This document shows positions 18,055-26,741 of a stretch of DNA of 64,000 nucleotides, in pieces. This DNA comes from Desulfosediminicola ganghwensis (GTDB taxonomy: Bacteria; Desulfobacterota; Desulfobulbia; Desulfobulbales; Desulfocapsaceae), in NCBI RefSeq assembly GCF_005116675.2, contig NZ_CP050699.1, forward strand, positions 2,379,001-2,443,000. Direction: 5' to 3'. How positions within the stretch are numbered: position 1 is the first letter of the stretch; each line of letters opens with the position of its first letter. A model generated the notes under the pieces. That model saw only the letters and a program-made list of their open reading frames with translations. It did no database searches and had not been told where the DNA came from. Made by a program: the position numbers and the translations under genes.

Positions 18055-19083
18055 TTAATAGCTGTTCTCACCTAGCTGCACCTTCCCTCTAAATGTCCAG
18101 TAAATGATCGCGGTGTAGGAAAGGACCATGGGCATACCAATTGCCACGATCAACAGGCCGATCTTCTGGGTCAGTGGGCTTGAGGCTCCGTTGAAGATGG
18201 TGATTGAGTATTCAGGGTTGTTTGTCGCCGGCAGCAGGTTTGGGTAAAGAGCTGCGCTGAACAGGAAAACCAGCACCGCAATGGCGAAACAACTGCTGAT
18301 AAAGGCATAAAAGGGTTTTTTCTGCTGAATGGCCCTGTATATATTAGCAATGGCCAGAAAATTGAGCAGGGGAACGAGCCAGAGAATCGGGTAGTCGCTG
18401 AAATGGTGGATGGAGGCGGGTACAAAGAGTGTTGACCAGAGAGTGACAACTATAAAGAGAGCCAGGAAAGCAAAATATGTACCTTTCATCCAGTGAAAGA
18501 GGCGATCCTGTAACTCTCCTTCCGTTTTCATGTACAAATAGATTGATCCGTGCATGGCGAGGAGCGCCACGGTCATCAGACCAACATTGATACTGAAACC
18601 GTTGAGCATATCGAGCATTGTACCCTGGTAGTCACCGAGTTCCGAGATGTTCAAACCTTGCATCAGCGTACCAATTGCCACACCGAAGAGCAGTGCCGCC
18701 AGTGTCGATCCTGTAAAAAAAAGAATGTCCCATAGGGTGCGCCAGGCTTTGCCCGATCGTTTTGAGCGAAACTCGAGTGAGACGGCGCGGAAAATCAGGG
18801 CAAAGAGCAAAGCAACGAAGGGGATATAGAAGGCGCTGAATATTGAGGCGTAGGCGTTGGGGAACATGGCAAAGAGTGCCCCGCCAAAAGTCACCAGCCA
18901 CACTTCGTTGCCGTCCCAAAGGGGGCCTATTGAGTTCATTACCAGTCGCCGCTCAACATCCGTCTTTGCCACAAAAGGATGCAGTATGCCTACTCCCAGA
19001 TCGAATCCGTCTAGGATGGCATAGCCGATCAACAGTACGTTAAGCAGAATAAACCAGATTATACAGAGTAATTCGGTACTCAT
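18055..19083 (-). CDS. cydB: Cytochrome bd ubiquinol oxidase subunit II
   Basis: A 342-residue membrane protein. Recognised by the N-terminal LDGFDLGVGILHPF and GPLWDGNEVWLVTFGGALFAMFP motifs conserved in CydB. With CydA it forms the high-affinity cytochrome bd quinol oxidase that reduces oxygen to water without proton pumping. Its ATG overlaps the cydA stop (ATGA, 4 bases), so the two are translationally coupled. Length is somewhat below E. coli CydB (379). In an anaerobe it would serve oxygen detoxification or microaerobic respiration. No CydX-like frame follows. Confidence 0.95.
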   Translation of the reverse strand: MSTELLCIIWFILLNVLLIGYAILDGFDLGVGILHPFVAKTDVERRLVMNSIGPLWDGNEVWLVTFGGALFAMFPNAYASIFSAFYIPFVALLFALIFRAVSLEFRSKRSGKAWRTLWDILFFTGSTLAALLFGVAIGTLMQGLNISELGDYQGTMLDMLNGFSINVGLMTVALLAMHGSIYLYMKTEGELQDRLFHWMKGTYFAFLALFIVVTLWSTLFVPASIHHFSDYPILWLVPLLNFLAIANIYRAIQQKKPFYAFISSCFAIAVLVFLFSAALYPNLLPATNNPEYSITIFNGASSPLTQKIGLLIVAIGMPMVLSYTAIIYWTFRGKVQLGENSY

Positions 19084-20639
19084 ATCGAGCCTCCCTCTGC
19101 CTCTTCTTTATCAAGGCGGGCGTGCTGGCGGTCCATTGCAGCGTGCCGAATGCCATGGGTGTCGGTTTCGTCATGTTCTTTAAGTGGTGTGGGGCCGGTT
19201 CGTATTTTCCTGTCGAGCACCATGATCCACACCGCAGCAAGTGCAAGATAGAGCAGGGTGAAAAGCGCCAGTGAGGTCTTTGCTTCTTCGACACTTACTG
19301 CTGCACTCACGGAGTTACTGGTCCTGAGGCCGAGAGTCTCATCATAGTTATAAAAACCGTCGGGACCTGTAACGAGGTCTGTACCATCGTCAGTCCACAC
19401 AATTGGCGGATGAACGGTCCAGGGTTGGCGACCCACCTCTGCAGCTATCCAGCCTGCCTGGTTGGCAACCATGACAAAGCCGATGGCGAAAACGAAACTC
19501 CAGAGTAGCCATCGCTTATTCTGTATTGTTTTTCTATAGTTGTAGTACAACCCAAGTCCGGTGAGGACGATCATAAGTCCGCCAAAGCCAACCATGGCGC
19601 GCCAGGAAAGATAGGGGATAATGATAGGCGGCCGATCTTCTTTTTTGAAACGGTCGAGCCCTACGACTTTCTTGCTGAAGGTGAAGTCATCAAACATCAT
19701 GAAGCTGAGGCCGCCGGGGATGCTCAGATCAAAGTGTATCTTCTCCGCCTCACCGTCCGGCCAGCCGATAAGGTTCAGGTCTCCCCGGCCGGTGTCAAAG
19801 TGTGCTTCAAAAGCGGCCAGCTTCTCCGGTTGGTATCTGTAGGTGTTCTGGGCCTGGGTATGACCATTTATTCCCAGACCCAATGAGGCGATAAATGCAA
19901 GGACCAAAGCGCCATTAAAGGATTGCTTGGCGAATTGCTGGTGGCGATTTTTCAGGAGGTAGTAAGCAGAGACCGAGAGCACGAAGAACGCGCCGACAGC
20001 AGCTGCCCCAAGTAAGGTGTGGCTGAGCCGTTGTACCGTGGTGGGGTTAAAGACCAGATCCCAGAAATTGACTATTTCAGCCCTGCGCTGAACGACTCCA
20101 TCAACCACCCAGGGAGCGAGGCTGGTTGTACCGTCGGTCAGGGTCTGTTCGCGCATGATCTCCACGATATGATGTCCGGCGGGTGTCTGCTGCCAACTGT
20201 TGGCCACGATGATCCAGATGGCCGAGAAGGTAGAGCCGAGCGCGACCATGTACACACTGAAGAGATAAAAGCCCCGCTTCACTCTTTCCCTGCCGAAAGC
20301 GACAATGGCAAGAAAGCCGGACTCCAGAAAGAACGCAAAGATTCCCTCCGCGGCAAGGGCGCTGCCGAAGACATCCCCGACAAAACGTGAGTAGGTGGCC
20401 CAGTTGGTGCCGAACTGAAACTCCATGACAATGCCACTGGCGACGCCGATGGCAAAGTTCAGGATGAAGATCCTGGTCCAGAACTGGCAGGCCACCGCGA
20501 ATGATTTGTCCTTGCTGAGGTAGTTTCTCGTTTCCAGGTAGGCCAGAATGATGCCCAGACCGATGGTCAGGGGGGGGAAGATGTAATGGAACATTATCGT
20601 GAAGGCAAACTGTAGTCGCGAAAGTAGAACAACATCCAT
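19080..20639 (-). CDS. cydA: Cytochrome bd ubiquinol oxidase subunit I
   Basis: A 519-residue haem-binding subunit. Typical stretches are [24 protein letters not shown] (with the N-terminal haem-ligand His), [55 protein letters not shown] and [10 protein letters not shown] place the start at ATG 20639 ([10 protein letters not shown]) because GGAGG precedes it by 7 bases; an upstream TTG would add five residues. First gene of cydAB. The upstream region is long and uncharacterised. Confidence 0.95.
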   Translation of the reverse strand: MDVVLLSRLQFAFTIMFHYIFPPLTIGLGIILAYLETRNYLSKDKSFAVACQFWTRIFILNFAIGVASGIVMEFQFGTNWATYSRFVGDVFGSALAAEGIFAFFLESGFLAIVAFGRERVKRGFYLFSVYMVALGSTFSAIWIIVANSWQQTPAGHHIVEIMREQTLTDGTTSLAPWVVDGVVQRRAEIVNFWDLVFNPTTVQRLSHTLLGAAAVGAFFVLSVSAYYLLKNRHQQFAKQSFNGALVLAFIASLGLGINGHTQAQNTYRYQPEKLAAFEAHFDTGRGDLNLIGWPDGEAEKIHFDLSIPGGLSFMMFDDFTFSKKVVGLDRFKKEDRPPIIIPYLSWRAMVGFGGLMIVLTGLGLYYNYRKTIQNKRWLLWSFVFAIGFVMVANQAGWIAAEVGRQPWTVHPPIVWTDDGTDLVTGPDGFYNYDETLGLRTSNSVSAAVSVEEAKTSLALFTLLYLALAAVWIMVLDRKIRTGPTPLKEHDETDTHGIRHAAMDRQHARLDKEEAEGGSI

Positions 20640-21503
20640 AAATGAACCTCCCAAAGACTGAGCTGTCGGAGTTTGACTCTATTGACTGACGCATTACGAC
20701 GAGAATTGCCATTGTGGATATAGCAATCCTATCGTAAAAAAAACATGAAAACAAATGGATCATGCAGGGAAAGAAGGACGTTGGGGGAGTTCATGGCTTA
20801 CATGAGATAAACGCTGTCAGAAGCGGTGTAGTGAATACGGTGCAGGCAATTATCTTTTTAGCTGAAAAGAGGCATTGCCTCGCATCTCCATGAGGCGACG
20901 AGGGTAGTCTTTTCTTGATGGCCTCACCAGCTGTCTACGCATTGGCATCTACAGAAAAAACTCTGAATGCTTGCTAGATGTAATAGGGGAAAAAGGAATA
21001 ACTCATATATCCAGTTATCTGATTCTTAGAGATATTTTACGATTATTATCCCTGTCTTGCTGGTTGTGCAAAGAATATGTGCACATTGAAGAACGAACCA
21101 ATTGATAGCAGGGGAAGAATTTCGTGCGTATTTTTCTTGATGTCAACGAGTCCAGTGCTTACCTGATAACACAAACATCGTGCCCGGGGGGGTATGGAAC
21201 TAATCGCTCTAAATCCGATGGTTATTTGCCATGCAAATCTCCGGGAGGATGAAAACGCAAGGCGATTTTAATTTTAACCTGATATTTGAAGAGTTTTGTT
21301 TGTGACGTTCTGGAGTTCCAATTTTTCTGGTGTATAGAACGTGAGTGAAAAACAGCGTCAAAGATCACAGGCGAACGTTTTTTTGTAGCAATTATGTCAT
21401 GTCTTGTGTAATGTGCGCGGTTTTCTGAAGAGCTTTTCGGTTGTCAGGCGAACAGCATGCCTGTTGAAGTGAAGTTCCCAGAGTTTTGAATGTTTCTCAG
21501 AGT
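20640..21503. other. Long divergent intergenic region, cydA to fusA
   Basis: Nearly 1.1 kb (20640-21739) lacks a convincing gene. The first 860 bases are AT-rich with scattered stops in all frames. They presumably hold the cydA promoter on the minus strand and the start of the fusA leader. No tRNA, CRISPR or known riboswitch motif was seen here. The last part is a candidate structured RNA and terminator, listed separately. Confidence 0.4.
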
Positions 21504-21633
21504 GTCAGGATTAACGACCTGGTTTTGCTTGGGAGACCGTAGTTTATAGGGAACCGCAAGCCTGACGGGAACATGCGGGGCGATGCTTACAGTGTTCAAT
21601 TCCTGACCTTGATACGTAGCATATCAGTCGAAT
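21504..21633 (+). ncRNA. Candidate structured RNA or leader upstream of fusA
   Basis: Nested complementary segments: GTCAGGA (21504-21510) with TCCTGAC (21601-21607), and within them GCTTG (21527-21531) with CAAGC (21557-21561). They are followed immediately by an intrinsic terminator at 21634-21670. The set would make a compact terminated transcript or an attenuated fusA leader. It matches no RNA family I can name. Confidence 0.3.
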
Positions 21634-21670
21634 AGGGAGTTGCAGAGTGCTGTAGCTCCTTATTTTTTTT
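21634..21670 (+). terminator. Intrinsic terminator 69 bases before the fusA start
   Basis: A 12-bp stem with several G.U pairs (21634-21645 with 21650-21661), an AGTG loop and eight T residues. No coding gene on this strand precedes it within 3.7 kb, so it ends either a small RNA or an attenuated fusA leader. Confidence 0.75.
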
Positions 21671-21739
21671 CATTACCCAAATGACAGACAGTGGGGCCGG
21701 AACCATTCCGGTGTGCAGAGTTGGTAGAGGATAGCAGCC

Positions 21740-23821
21740 ATGAGAGATTTATCAAAAGTACGTAATATTGGTATCAGTGCCCATATCGATTCGGGTAAAA
21801 CTACCCTGACCGAGCGTATTCTGTTTTACACAGACAGAATTCACGCAATTCACGAGGTTCGCGGCAAAGATGGTGTCGGCGCTAAGATGGACTCCATGGA
21901 ACTGGAGAAAGAGCGTGGTATTACCATTCAGTCCGCAGCGACGTATTGTTCCTGGAAAGATCTCGATATCAATATTATCGATACCCCAGGCCACGTTGAC
22001 TTTACCGTAGAGGTTGAGCGTGCACTGCGTGTTCTTGACGGTGCGATTCTGGTTCTCTGCTCCGTTGGTGGTGTACAGTCCCAGTCCATTACCGTTAACC
22101 GCCAGATGACCCGCTACAACGTTCCGCGCATCGCTTTCATTAATAAGTGTGACCGTACTGGTGCCAACCCTGCGAAAGTAACCCAGCAGCTCCAGGAGAA
22201 GCTTGAGCTGAACGCGCACATGCTGCAGATGCCGATTGGCCTCGAGAACGACCTTGAAGGTGTTATCGACCTGATCACCATGAAGGCAATCTACTTCGAT
22301 GGCGACAATGGTGAGATAATCCGCGAGGAAGAGATCCCTGCCGATATGCTCGACGAAGCTCAGGAGAGACGTGAGTCTCTGCTCGAAGAGATCTCCATGT
22401 TCTCCGAAGAGCTGATGGAAGCACTGCTGGAAGAAGGTGAAGTAGATACGCAGCTCATCTGGGATGCCGTACGAAAAGGTACTCTTGCGCTTGAGTTCAC
22501 CCCGGTTCTCATGGGTTCTGCTTACAAGAACAAAGGTGTTCAGAAGCTTCTGGATGCGGTAGAACTCTTCCTGCCAGGACCAAAAGACGTTGTCAATATG
22601 GCCCTCGACCTGAAAAATGAAGAGGAAGAATTTGCGGTAACCAACGATCCTGCAGACCCGCTGATCGCCCTGGCGTTCAAACTGGAAGACGGTCGCTACG
22701 GTCAGCTCACCTATATCCGTACCTATCAGGGTACGCTGAACAAAGGTGACACCGTAATCAACACCCGTACCGGTAAAAAAGTGAAGATCGGTCGTCTCTG
22801 CCGCATGCACTCCGACGAGATGGAAGAGATCGATTCATGTGGTTCCGGTGACATCGTGGCGCTGTTCGGTATTGACTGTGCTTCAGGCGACACCTTCTGT
22901 GCTGAAGCCGTTTCCGCATCCATGACCTCCATGCACATTCCTGAGCCGGTTATTTCTCTGGCGATTATCCCGGTTGATAACAAGGCCCAGGTTAACATGT
23001 CCAAGGCGCTCAACCGCTTCACCAAAGAAGATCCAACTTTCCGCTCTTTCGTGGACAAGGAGACCGGTGAGACCATTATCTCCGGTATGGGTGAGCTTCA
23101 CCTTGAAGTGTACACCGAGCGCATGAAGCGTGAGTACAAGGCAGAGGTTGAGGTTGGTGCTCCGCAGGTTGCATATCGTGAGGCGATCTCCCAGCGTGCA
23201 GAGTTCAACTACACCCACAAGAAGCAGACTGGTGGTTCCGGTCAGTTTGGTCGTGTTGCTGGTTTCCTCGAGCCGCTTGAGGACGAAGAGTACGAATTTG
23301 TTGATTCCATCGTGGGTGGTGTTATTCCACGTGAGTTTATCAGTTCCTGTGATAAAGGTTTCAAGAAGGCGATCGCTAAAGGTTCTCTTATCGGTGCTCC
23401 TATCACCGGTGTCAAGGTTACTATCAACGATGGTGCCTTCCATGCGGTTGACTCCTCCGACGTTGCCTTCCAGCTCGCTTCCGTAGGTGCTTTCAAAGAA
23501 GGTTATATGAAGGCGAAGCCGCAGATCCTCGAGCCGATCATGAAGGTTGCTGTTGAAGGTCCTTCCGAGTTCCAGGGTGGTATCATGGGTTCCATCAACC
23601 AGCGCCGTGGTATGATTATCGGTTCTATGGAAGAAGGTCTCTATACCGTAATCGAGGCAGAGGTGCCGTTGTCGGAGATGTTTGGTTACTCAACCGTTCT
23701 TCGCTCCCTTACCCAGGGTAAAGCGGAGTTCACCATGGAATTTGCAAGCTTCAAGCCTGTGCCGAAGACTGTTAGTGAAGAACTGATCAAAGCTTTTCAG
23801 GAAGAGAAGAAGAACGGTTGA
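21740..23821 (+). CDS. fusA: Elongation factor G, spd/mitochondrial EFG1-like type
   Basis: A 693-residue translational GTPase that drives tRNA-mRNA translocation. G1 is AHIDSGKT, followed by the switch region [11 protein letters not shown]3 DTPGHVDF and G4 NKCDR. Domain IV shows [11 protein letters not shown], and the C-terminal domain [32 protein letters not shown] and [29 protein letters not shown] follow the mitochondrial EFG1 and spirochaete/planctomycete/delta EF-G1 pattern rather than the usual bacterial HIDAGKTTTTER. Codon use is strongly biased, as for a highly expressed gene. It stands outside a str operon. Confidence 0.95.
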   Translation: MRDLSKVRNIGISAHIDSGKTTLTERILFYTDRIHAIHEVRGKDGVGAKMDSMELEKERGITIQSAATYCSWKDLDINIIDTPGHVDFTVEVERALRVLDGAILVLCSVGGVQSQSITVNRQMTRYNVPRIAFINKCDRTGANPAKVTQQLQEKLELNAHMLQMPIGLENDLEGVIDLITMKAIYFDGDNGEIIREEEIPADMLDEAQERRESLLEEISMFSEELMEALLEEGEVDTQLIWDAVRKGTLALEFTPVLMGSAYKNKGVQKLLDAVELFLPGPKDVVNMALDLKNEEEEFAVTNDPADPLIALAFKLEDGRYGQLTYIRTYQGTLNKGDTVINTRTGKKVKIGRLCRMHSDEMEEIDSCGSGDIVALFGIDCASGDTFCAEAVSASMTSMHIPEPVISLAIIPVDNKAQVNMSKALNRFTKEDPTFRSFVDKETGETIISGMGELHLEVYTERMKREYKAEVEVGAPQVAYREAISQRAEFNYTHKKQTGGSGQFGRVAGFLEPLEDEEYEFVDSIVGGVIPREFISSCDKGFKKAIAKGSLIGAPITGVKVTINDGAFHAVDSSDVAFQLASVGAFKEGYMKAKPQILEPIMKVAVEGPSEFQGGIMGSINQRRGMIIGSMEEGLYTVIEAEVPLSEMFGYSTVLRSLTQGKAEFTMEFASFKPVPKTVSEELIKAFQEEKKNG

Positions 23822-23853
23822 TTCTAAATCAATAACCGTTTAGATATAAAAGA

Positions 23854-23888
23854 TATCGGGAGCATCGAATGGACTCCCGGTATGTTTT
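23854..23888 (+). terminator. Terminator after fusA
   Basis: A 9-bp stem (23854-23862 with 23874-23882, one T.G wobble), an 11-nt loop, then TGTTTT. It lies 33 bases after the fusA stop. Confidence 0.65.
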
Positions 23889-23942
23889 AAGCTGCATGAG
23901 AAGACGTGCACACGCAACCACGAAATATGACGAGGTGATTTC

Positions 23943-24638
23943 ATGGCGAGCAATGATTTGGTAGTGAACAACCCTCTCAAGGCTATCGGCCTTGAAGAGA
24001 AGGCGAAGAGCGGAAGCAAAAGTATGGGCCTGGTTATGTCCCGCGCTGGTTTGGGCAAAACCGCAGTGTTGGTCCAGTTTGCACTCGACTGCATGCTGCT
24101 TGGTAACAAAGTTCTGCACATATCCATTGGTGAGACAGTGGATAAAACCAGAGCCTGGTATGATGATATTCTCTCCCTCATTGCTGATGGTGAGAAGCTT
24201 GAAGATCTCCCGGCCGTAATGCAGAACAGAATGATCATGACCTTCAAGGAGAGCTCTTTCTCCAAAGCGGTACTGGAAGAGCGCCTGGACGATCTGGTAG
24301 AGCAGGATATTTACAAGCCGGAGTGTCTGATCATCGATGGGTTTGACTTTGCTTCAGCTGATCGTGCTACAGTGGAGGAAATGCGCAGCTTCATGGAACA
24401 GCGTGGACTGAAAATGATCTGGTTCTCAGCTATTCGTCATCGCGATGACGAGAGATTGAGTTCCGATGGTGTTCCTGCTCCGTGTCACGAGATCGACGAT
24501 CTGTTCGACACTGTTCTGGTAATCAATCCAGCCGGTGAAGAAATGAATCTCGACATCGTGAAATGCGATGAGTGCACAGTTGATCCCGGTACTTCTTTGA
24601 AGCTCGACCCTTCTACCATGCTTATTCAGAAGGTATAA
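23943..24638 (+). CDS. RecA/KaiC-like cytoplasmic ATPase of unknown role
   Basis: A 231-residue soluble protein with a P-loop in MSRAGLGKTAVLVQFALD (about residues 31-48). The first Walker A glycine is replaced by serine (S-x4-GKT). Walker B is CLIIDGFDF, and a later strand is KMIWFSAIRH. The order resembles the single-domain RecA superfamily (KaiC/RadA-like), but there is no zinc finger or DNA-binding part. The ATG follows GAGGTGATTTC. Codon use resembles that of fusA, so it is probably abundant. It is alone between the fusA and hisA terminators. No function is assigned. Confidence 0.75.
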   Translation: MASNDLVVNNPLKAIGLEEKAKSGSKSMGLVMSRAGLGKTAVLVQFALDCMLLGNKVLHISIGETVDKTRAWYDDILSLIADGEKLEDLPAVMQNRMIMTFKESSFSKAVLEERLDDLVEQDIYKPECLIIDGFDFASADRATVEEMRSFMEQRGLKMIWFSAIRHRDDERLSSDGVPAPCHEIDDLFDTVLVINPAGEEMNLDIVKCDECTVDPGTSLKLDPSTMLIQKV

Positions 24639-24683
24639 GAGCTGGAGTCGTCATCGACTTTGCAGTAGAACCATAGTAAATGG

Positions 24684-24720
24684 AAACGGGATGTCCGCTT
24701 GTCGGGTATCCCGTTTTTTT
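24684..24720 (+). terminator. Terminator after the ATPase gene
   Basis: A 14-bp stem with two imperfect positions (24684-24697 with 24701-24714), a short loop and seven or more T residues. It ends 16 bases before the hisA start and occupies the longer in-frame extension of that gene, which helped fix the hisA start. Confidence 0.88.
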
Positions 24721-24736
24721 GTTTTTGAGGGACAGT

Positions 24737-25513
24737 ATGAAATTCAGACCATGTATTGACCTGCATAACGGCACGGTGAAACAGATTGTCGGCTCCTCAC
24801 TCAGTGATAGTCAGCCAGGTGAACTGAAAACCAACTTCACTGCGGAAAAGCCATCCTCGTATTATGCCGAGATGTATAAACGGGATAATCTCACTGGAGG
24901 GCATATAATCAAATTGGGCCCTGGTAACGATGAGGCAGCGCGTGAGGCCTTGGCAGCCTGGCCCGGGGGAATGCAGATCGGTGGGGGAATTACCGCCGAC
25001 AATGCTGCCCAGTGGCTTGATTTTGGGGCAAGTCATGTGATCGTTACTTCATATGTCTTCTCAGCTGGTGAAATTGATCGGGAACGGTTGCAGAAGCTCT
25101 ATGCAACTGTCGGACGTGAACGGCTGGTTCTCGATCTCAGTTGCCGGAGAAGAGGTGATGAGTATTTCATTGTTACTGATCGTTGGCAGAAGTTTACTGA
25201 TGTGATCATAAGTAAAGAAGTTCTGGAAGATCTGGCTGGATACTGTGACGAGTTTCTGATTCACGCCGCAGATGTGGAAGGGAAATGCTCCGGAATAGAA
25301 AAGGTGCTGGTGGAAAAGCTGGGTGAGTGGTGTCCCATTCCAGTAACATACGCCGGTGGAGTCCGGGATTTGACCGATTTGCAGGCCATCCGTGATCTGA
25401 GCAGTGGTCGCCTTGACGTTACAGTGGGCAGTGCGCTTGATATTTTTGGCGGTACCACCCTCAGCTACAGTGATGCAGTGCAATTCTGCAGAAAGGGAGA
25501 ATCTGCAGCGTAG
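24737..25513 (+). CDS. hisA: Eukaryotic-type HisA (ProFAR isomerase)
   Basis: A 258-residue (beta/alpha)8 enzyme for the fourth step of histidine synthesis (ProFAR to PRFAR). It follows the fungal HIS6 pattern: FRPCIDLHNGTVKQIVG, KPSSYYAEMY, GHIIKLGPGNDEAAREAL, QIGGGI, VLDLSCRR, FLIHAADVEG, VTYAGGVRD and VGSALDIFGG. Ordinary bacterial HisA has PAIDLxxGxCVRLxQG instead. The catalytic Asp pair would be in CIDLHNG and HAADVEG. ATG 24737 follows GAGGGACAG; a longer frame would read through the terminator. No other his gene is adjacent. Confidence 0.92.
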   Translation: MKFRPCIDLHNGTVKQIVGSSLSDSQPGELKTNFTAEKPSSYYAEMYKRDNLTGGHIIKLGPGNDEAAREALAAWPGGMQIGGGITADNAAQWLDFGASHVIVTSYVFSAGEIDRERLQKLYATVGRERLVLDLSCRRRGDEYFIVTDRWQKFTDVIISKEVLEDLAGYCDEFLIHAADVEGKCSGIEKVLVEKLGEWCPIPVTYAGGVRDLTDLQAIRDLSSGRLDVTVGSALDIFGGTTLSYSDAVQFCRKGESAA

Positions 25514-25532
25514 CATTGGTGATCTACGCTGC
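25505..25532 (+). terminator. Hairpin overlapping the hisA stop
   Basis: A perfect 9-bp stem, 25505-25513 with 25524-25532, whose left arm contains the hisA stop codon. Only a weak TTCATT tail follows, so it may be a weak terminator or a stability element. Confidence 0.45.
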
Positions 25533-25561
25533 TTCATTGGCGATTCAGACATTCTTACGGA

Positions 25562-25735
25562 ATGATTACAAACGAGAGATGCCTGAATCTTGACCTACTG
25601 ATTTTCTTTATCTACAATGCCCCGGATCGCACAGATGATGAGCTGGATGTGATGGGAAGAGAATATTGTGAGCCGGGGAAGTACGGTGAGACAGAAGTTA
25701 TGATCGCCGTCGAAGGCAGGTTGCTGACCGTTTAG
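25562..25735 (+). CDS. Possible 57-residue protein in the hisA to nuclease gap
   Basis: A short frame with natural-looking composition (LLIFFIYNAPDRTDDELDV, then GREYCEPGKYGETEV) fills most of the 309-base gap 25514-25822. No good ribosome site precedes ATG 25562 and no family is recognised. It may be a small protein or the remnant of a larger one. Confidence 0.25.
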   Translation: MITNERCLNLDLLIFFIYNAPDRTDDELDVMGREYCEPGKYGETEVMIAVEGRLLTV

Positions 25736-25822
25736 CGGGACGGGGCAGCGCAAAAAAACGATTGCGCGGTCTTATCAAAATATGCAGCTGATTCACCTGA
25801 AGCGCTATGGTGGTGTCTGCAC

Positions 25823-26653
25823 TTACAGGGTGTATCGTCTTTTAATCCGCTCCACGCAGGTGAGATCCGCCTGAAATGGCAGGGGTGGTGCCAGGGCATG
25901 GGGCAGTTTCAGCTCTTTCGCGAAAGGAGTCTGGGAAATATTCCTGTTGTAGGCCTCTATCATCAACTGCTCAAGGTTTACCGTATCTTCTATATTATAG
26001 GCCAAGAGAGTCTCGAGAGCCGATTCGTCATTATAGCTTTTATATTCCCGCCAGAGCAGAACCGCAAAGTAGCCGTCTACTCCTTCCAGGCCACCTCGGT
26101 CTATCCCTAACATTTTTTCACAGCCTTTCAGGCCGCCCTTGAAGCCGAGCCGGGCAAGCACATATCGGAGATCTATCTGGGCGTGATCTAAGGTGATCTT
26201 GAAATATCTTTCCAGAAACGGGATATCGAATGATTTGCCGTTGTAGCTGACCAGTACCTTGTAATTCCAGATATCATTCAGGAAATCATCGAGGTTGCGG
26301 CCGTTGACATAGTATTTGACCTCCGCACCATCATAGAGGGCGATGGTGGTAAGGTCGGCATCTTCGGCAAGACCGGTGGTTTCTATATCGATATAGGCAG
26401 TCTGGTGCCGGTATTGCGGAAATATGCGCCAGACTTCATGGGAAGCCAGTCTTTCGGTAAAAAAAGACGGGTCGGTGTCGAGGGCCTCATCGGAGTTCTC
26501 GAGGAGGCTTATAATCTCATTTCTGCTGCTGTTTGGCAGGCGAACAGGTGCAGGTTCCTGCCACTGGTCCCAACTTGTCACTCCAGCTTCCCAGAGTTTT
26601 TTTTCCGTGGCCGGGCCGATACCCGGGATGTGACAAAATGTATTTTGCAGCAT
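25823..26653 (-). CDS. RNase H-like (YprB-type) exonuclease with N-terminal HhH
   Basis: A 276-residue protein. Residues 1-25 (FCHIPGIGPATEKKLWEAGV) form a helix-hairpin-helix element. A DnaQ/RNase H-like exonuclease domain follows, with YIDIETTGL supplying the acidic Exo I pair, VSYNGKSFDIPFLERYF (Exo II) and YNIEDTVNLEQLM (Exo III-like Asp). This order matches the YprB ribonuclease H-like family. It probably degrades or trims single-stranded DNA or RNA; the substrate is unknown. It is 88 bases downstream of deaD on the same strand, beyond a hairpin. Confidence 0.82.
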   Translation of the reverse strand: MLQNTFCHIPGIGPATEKKLWEAGVTSWDQWQEPAPVRLPNSSRNEIISLLENSDEALDTDPSFFTERLASHEVWRIFPQYRHQTAYIDIETTGLAEDADLTTIALYDGAEVKYYVNGRNLDDFLNDIWNYKVLVSYNGKSFDIPFLERYFKITLDHAQIDLRYVLARLGFKGGLKGCEKMLGIDRGGLEGVDGYFAVLLWREYKSYNDESALETLLAYNIEDTVNLEQLMIEAYNRNISQTPFAKELKLPHALAPPLPFQADLTCVERIKRRYTL

Positions 26654-26675
26654 TTCTGAGAATGTGATTGAAACA

Positions 26676-26703
26676 GCGAGCAGAGTTATAATGCTCTGCT
26701 CGC
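26676..26703 (-). terminator. Hairpin after deaD
   Basis: A perfect 10-bp GC-rich stem (26676-26685 with 26694-26703) with an 8-nt loop, between deaD and the nuclease gene. On the minus strand it is followed by TGTTTC, a weak U-tract, so read-through into the nuclease gene is possible. Confidence 0.6.
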
Positions 26704-26741
26704 CGTAGGATTATCTGTTTTCTCCTATACAGGAGAGAGGA

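Noticed and set aside
21440-21620. 6S RNA, tmRNA, SRP RNA or RNase P RNA upstream of fusA
   Set aside because: None of the conserved sequence blocks of these RNAs could be found; only generic helices and a terminator are visible.
22883-23443. Long minus-strand frames within fusA (also 21752-22810)
   Set aside because: They mirror the strong codon bias of fusA; fusA itself is unmistakable.
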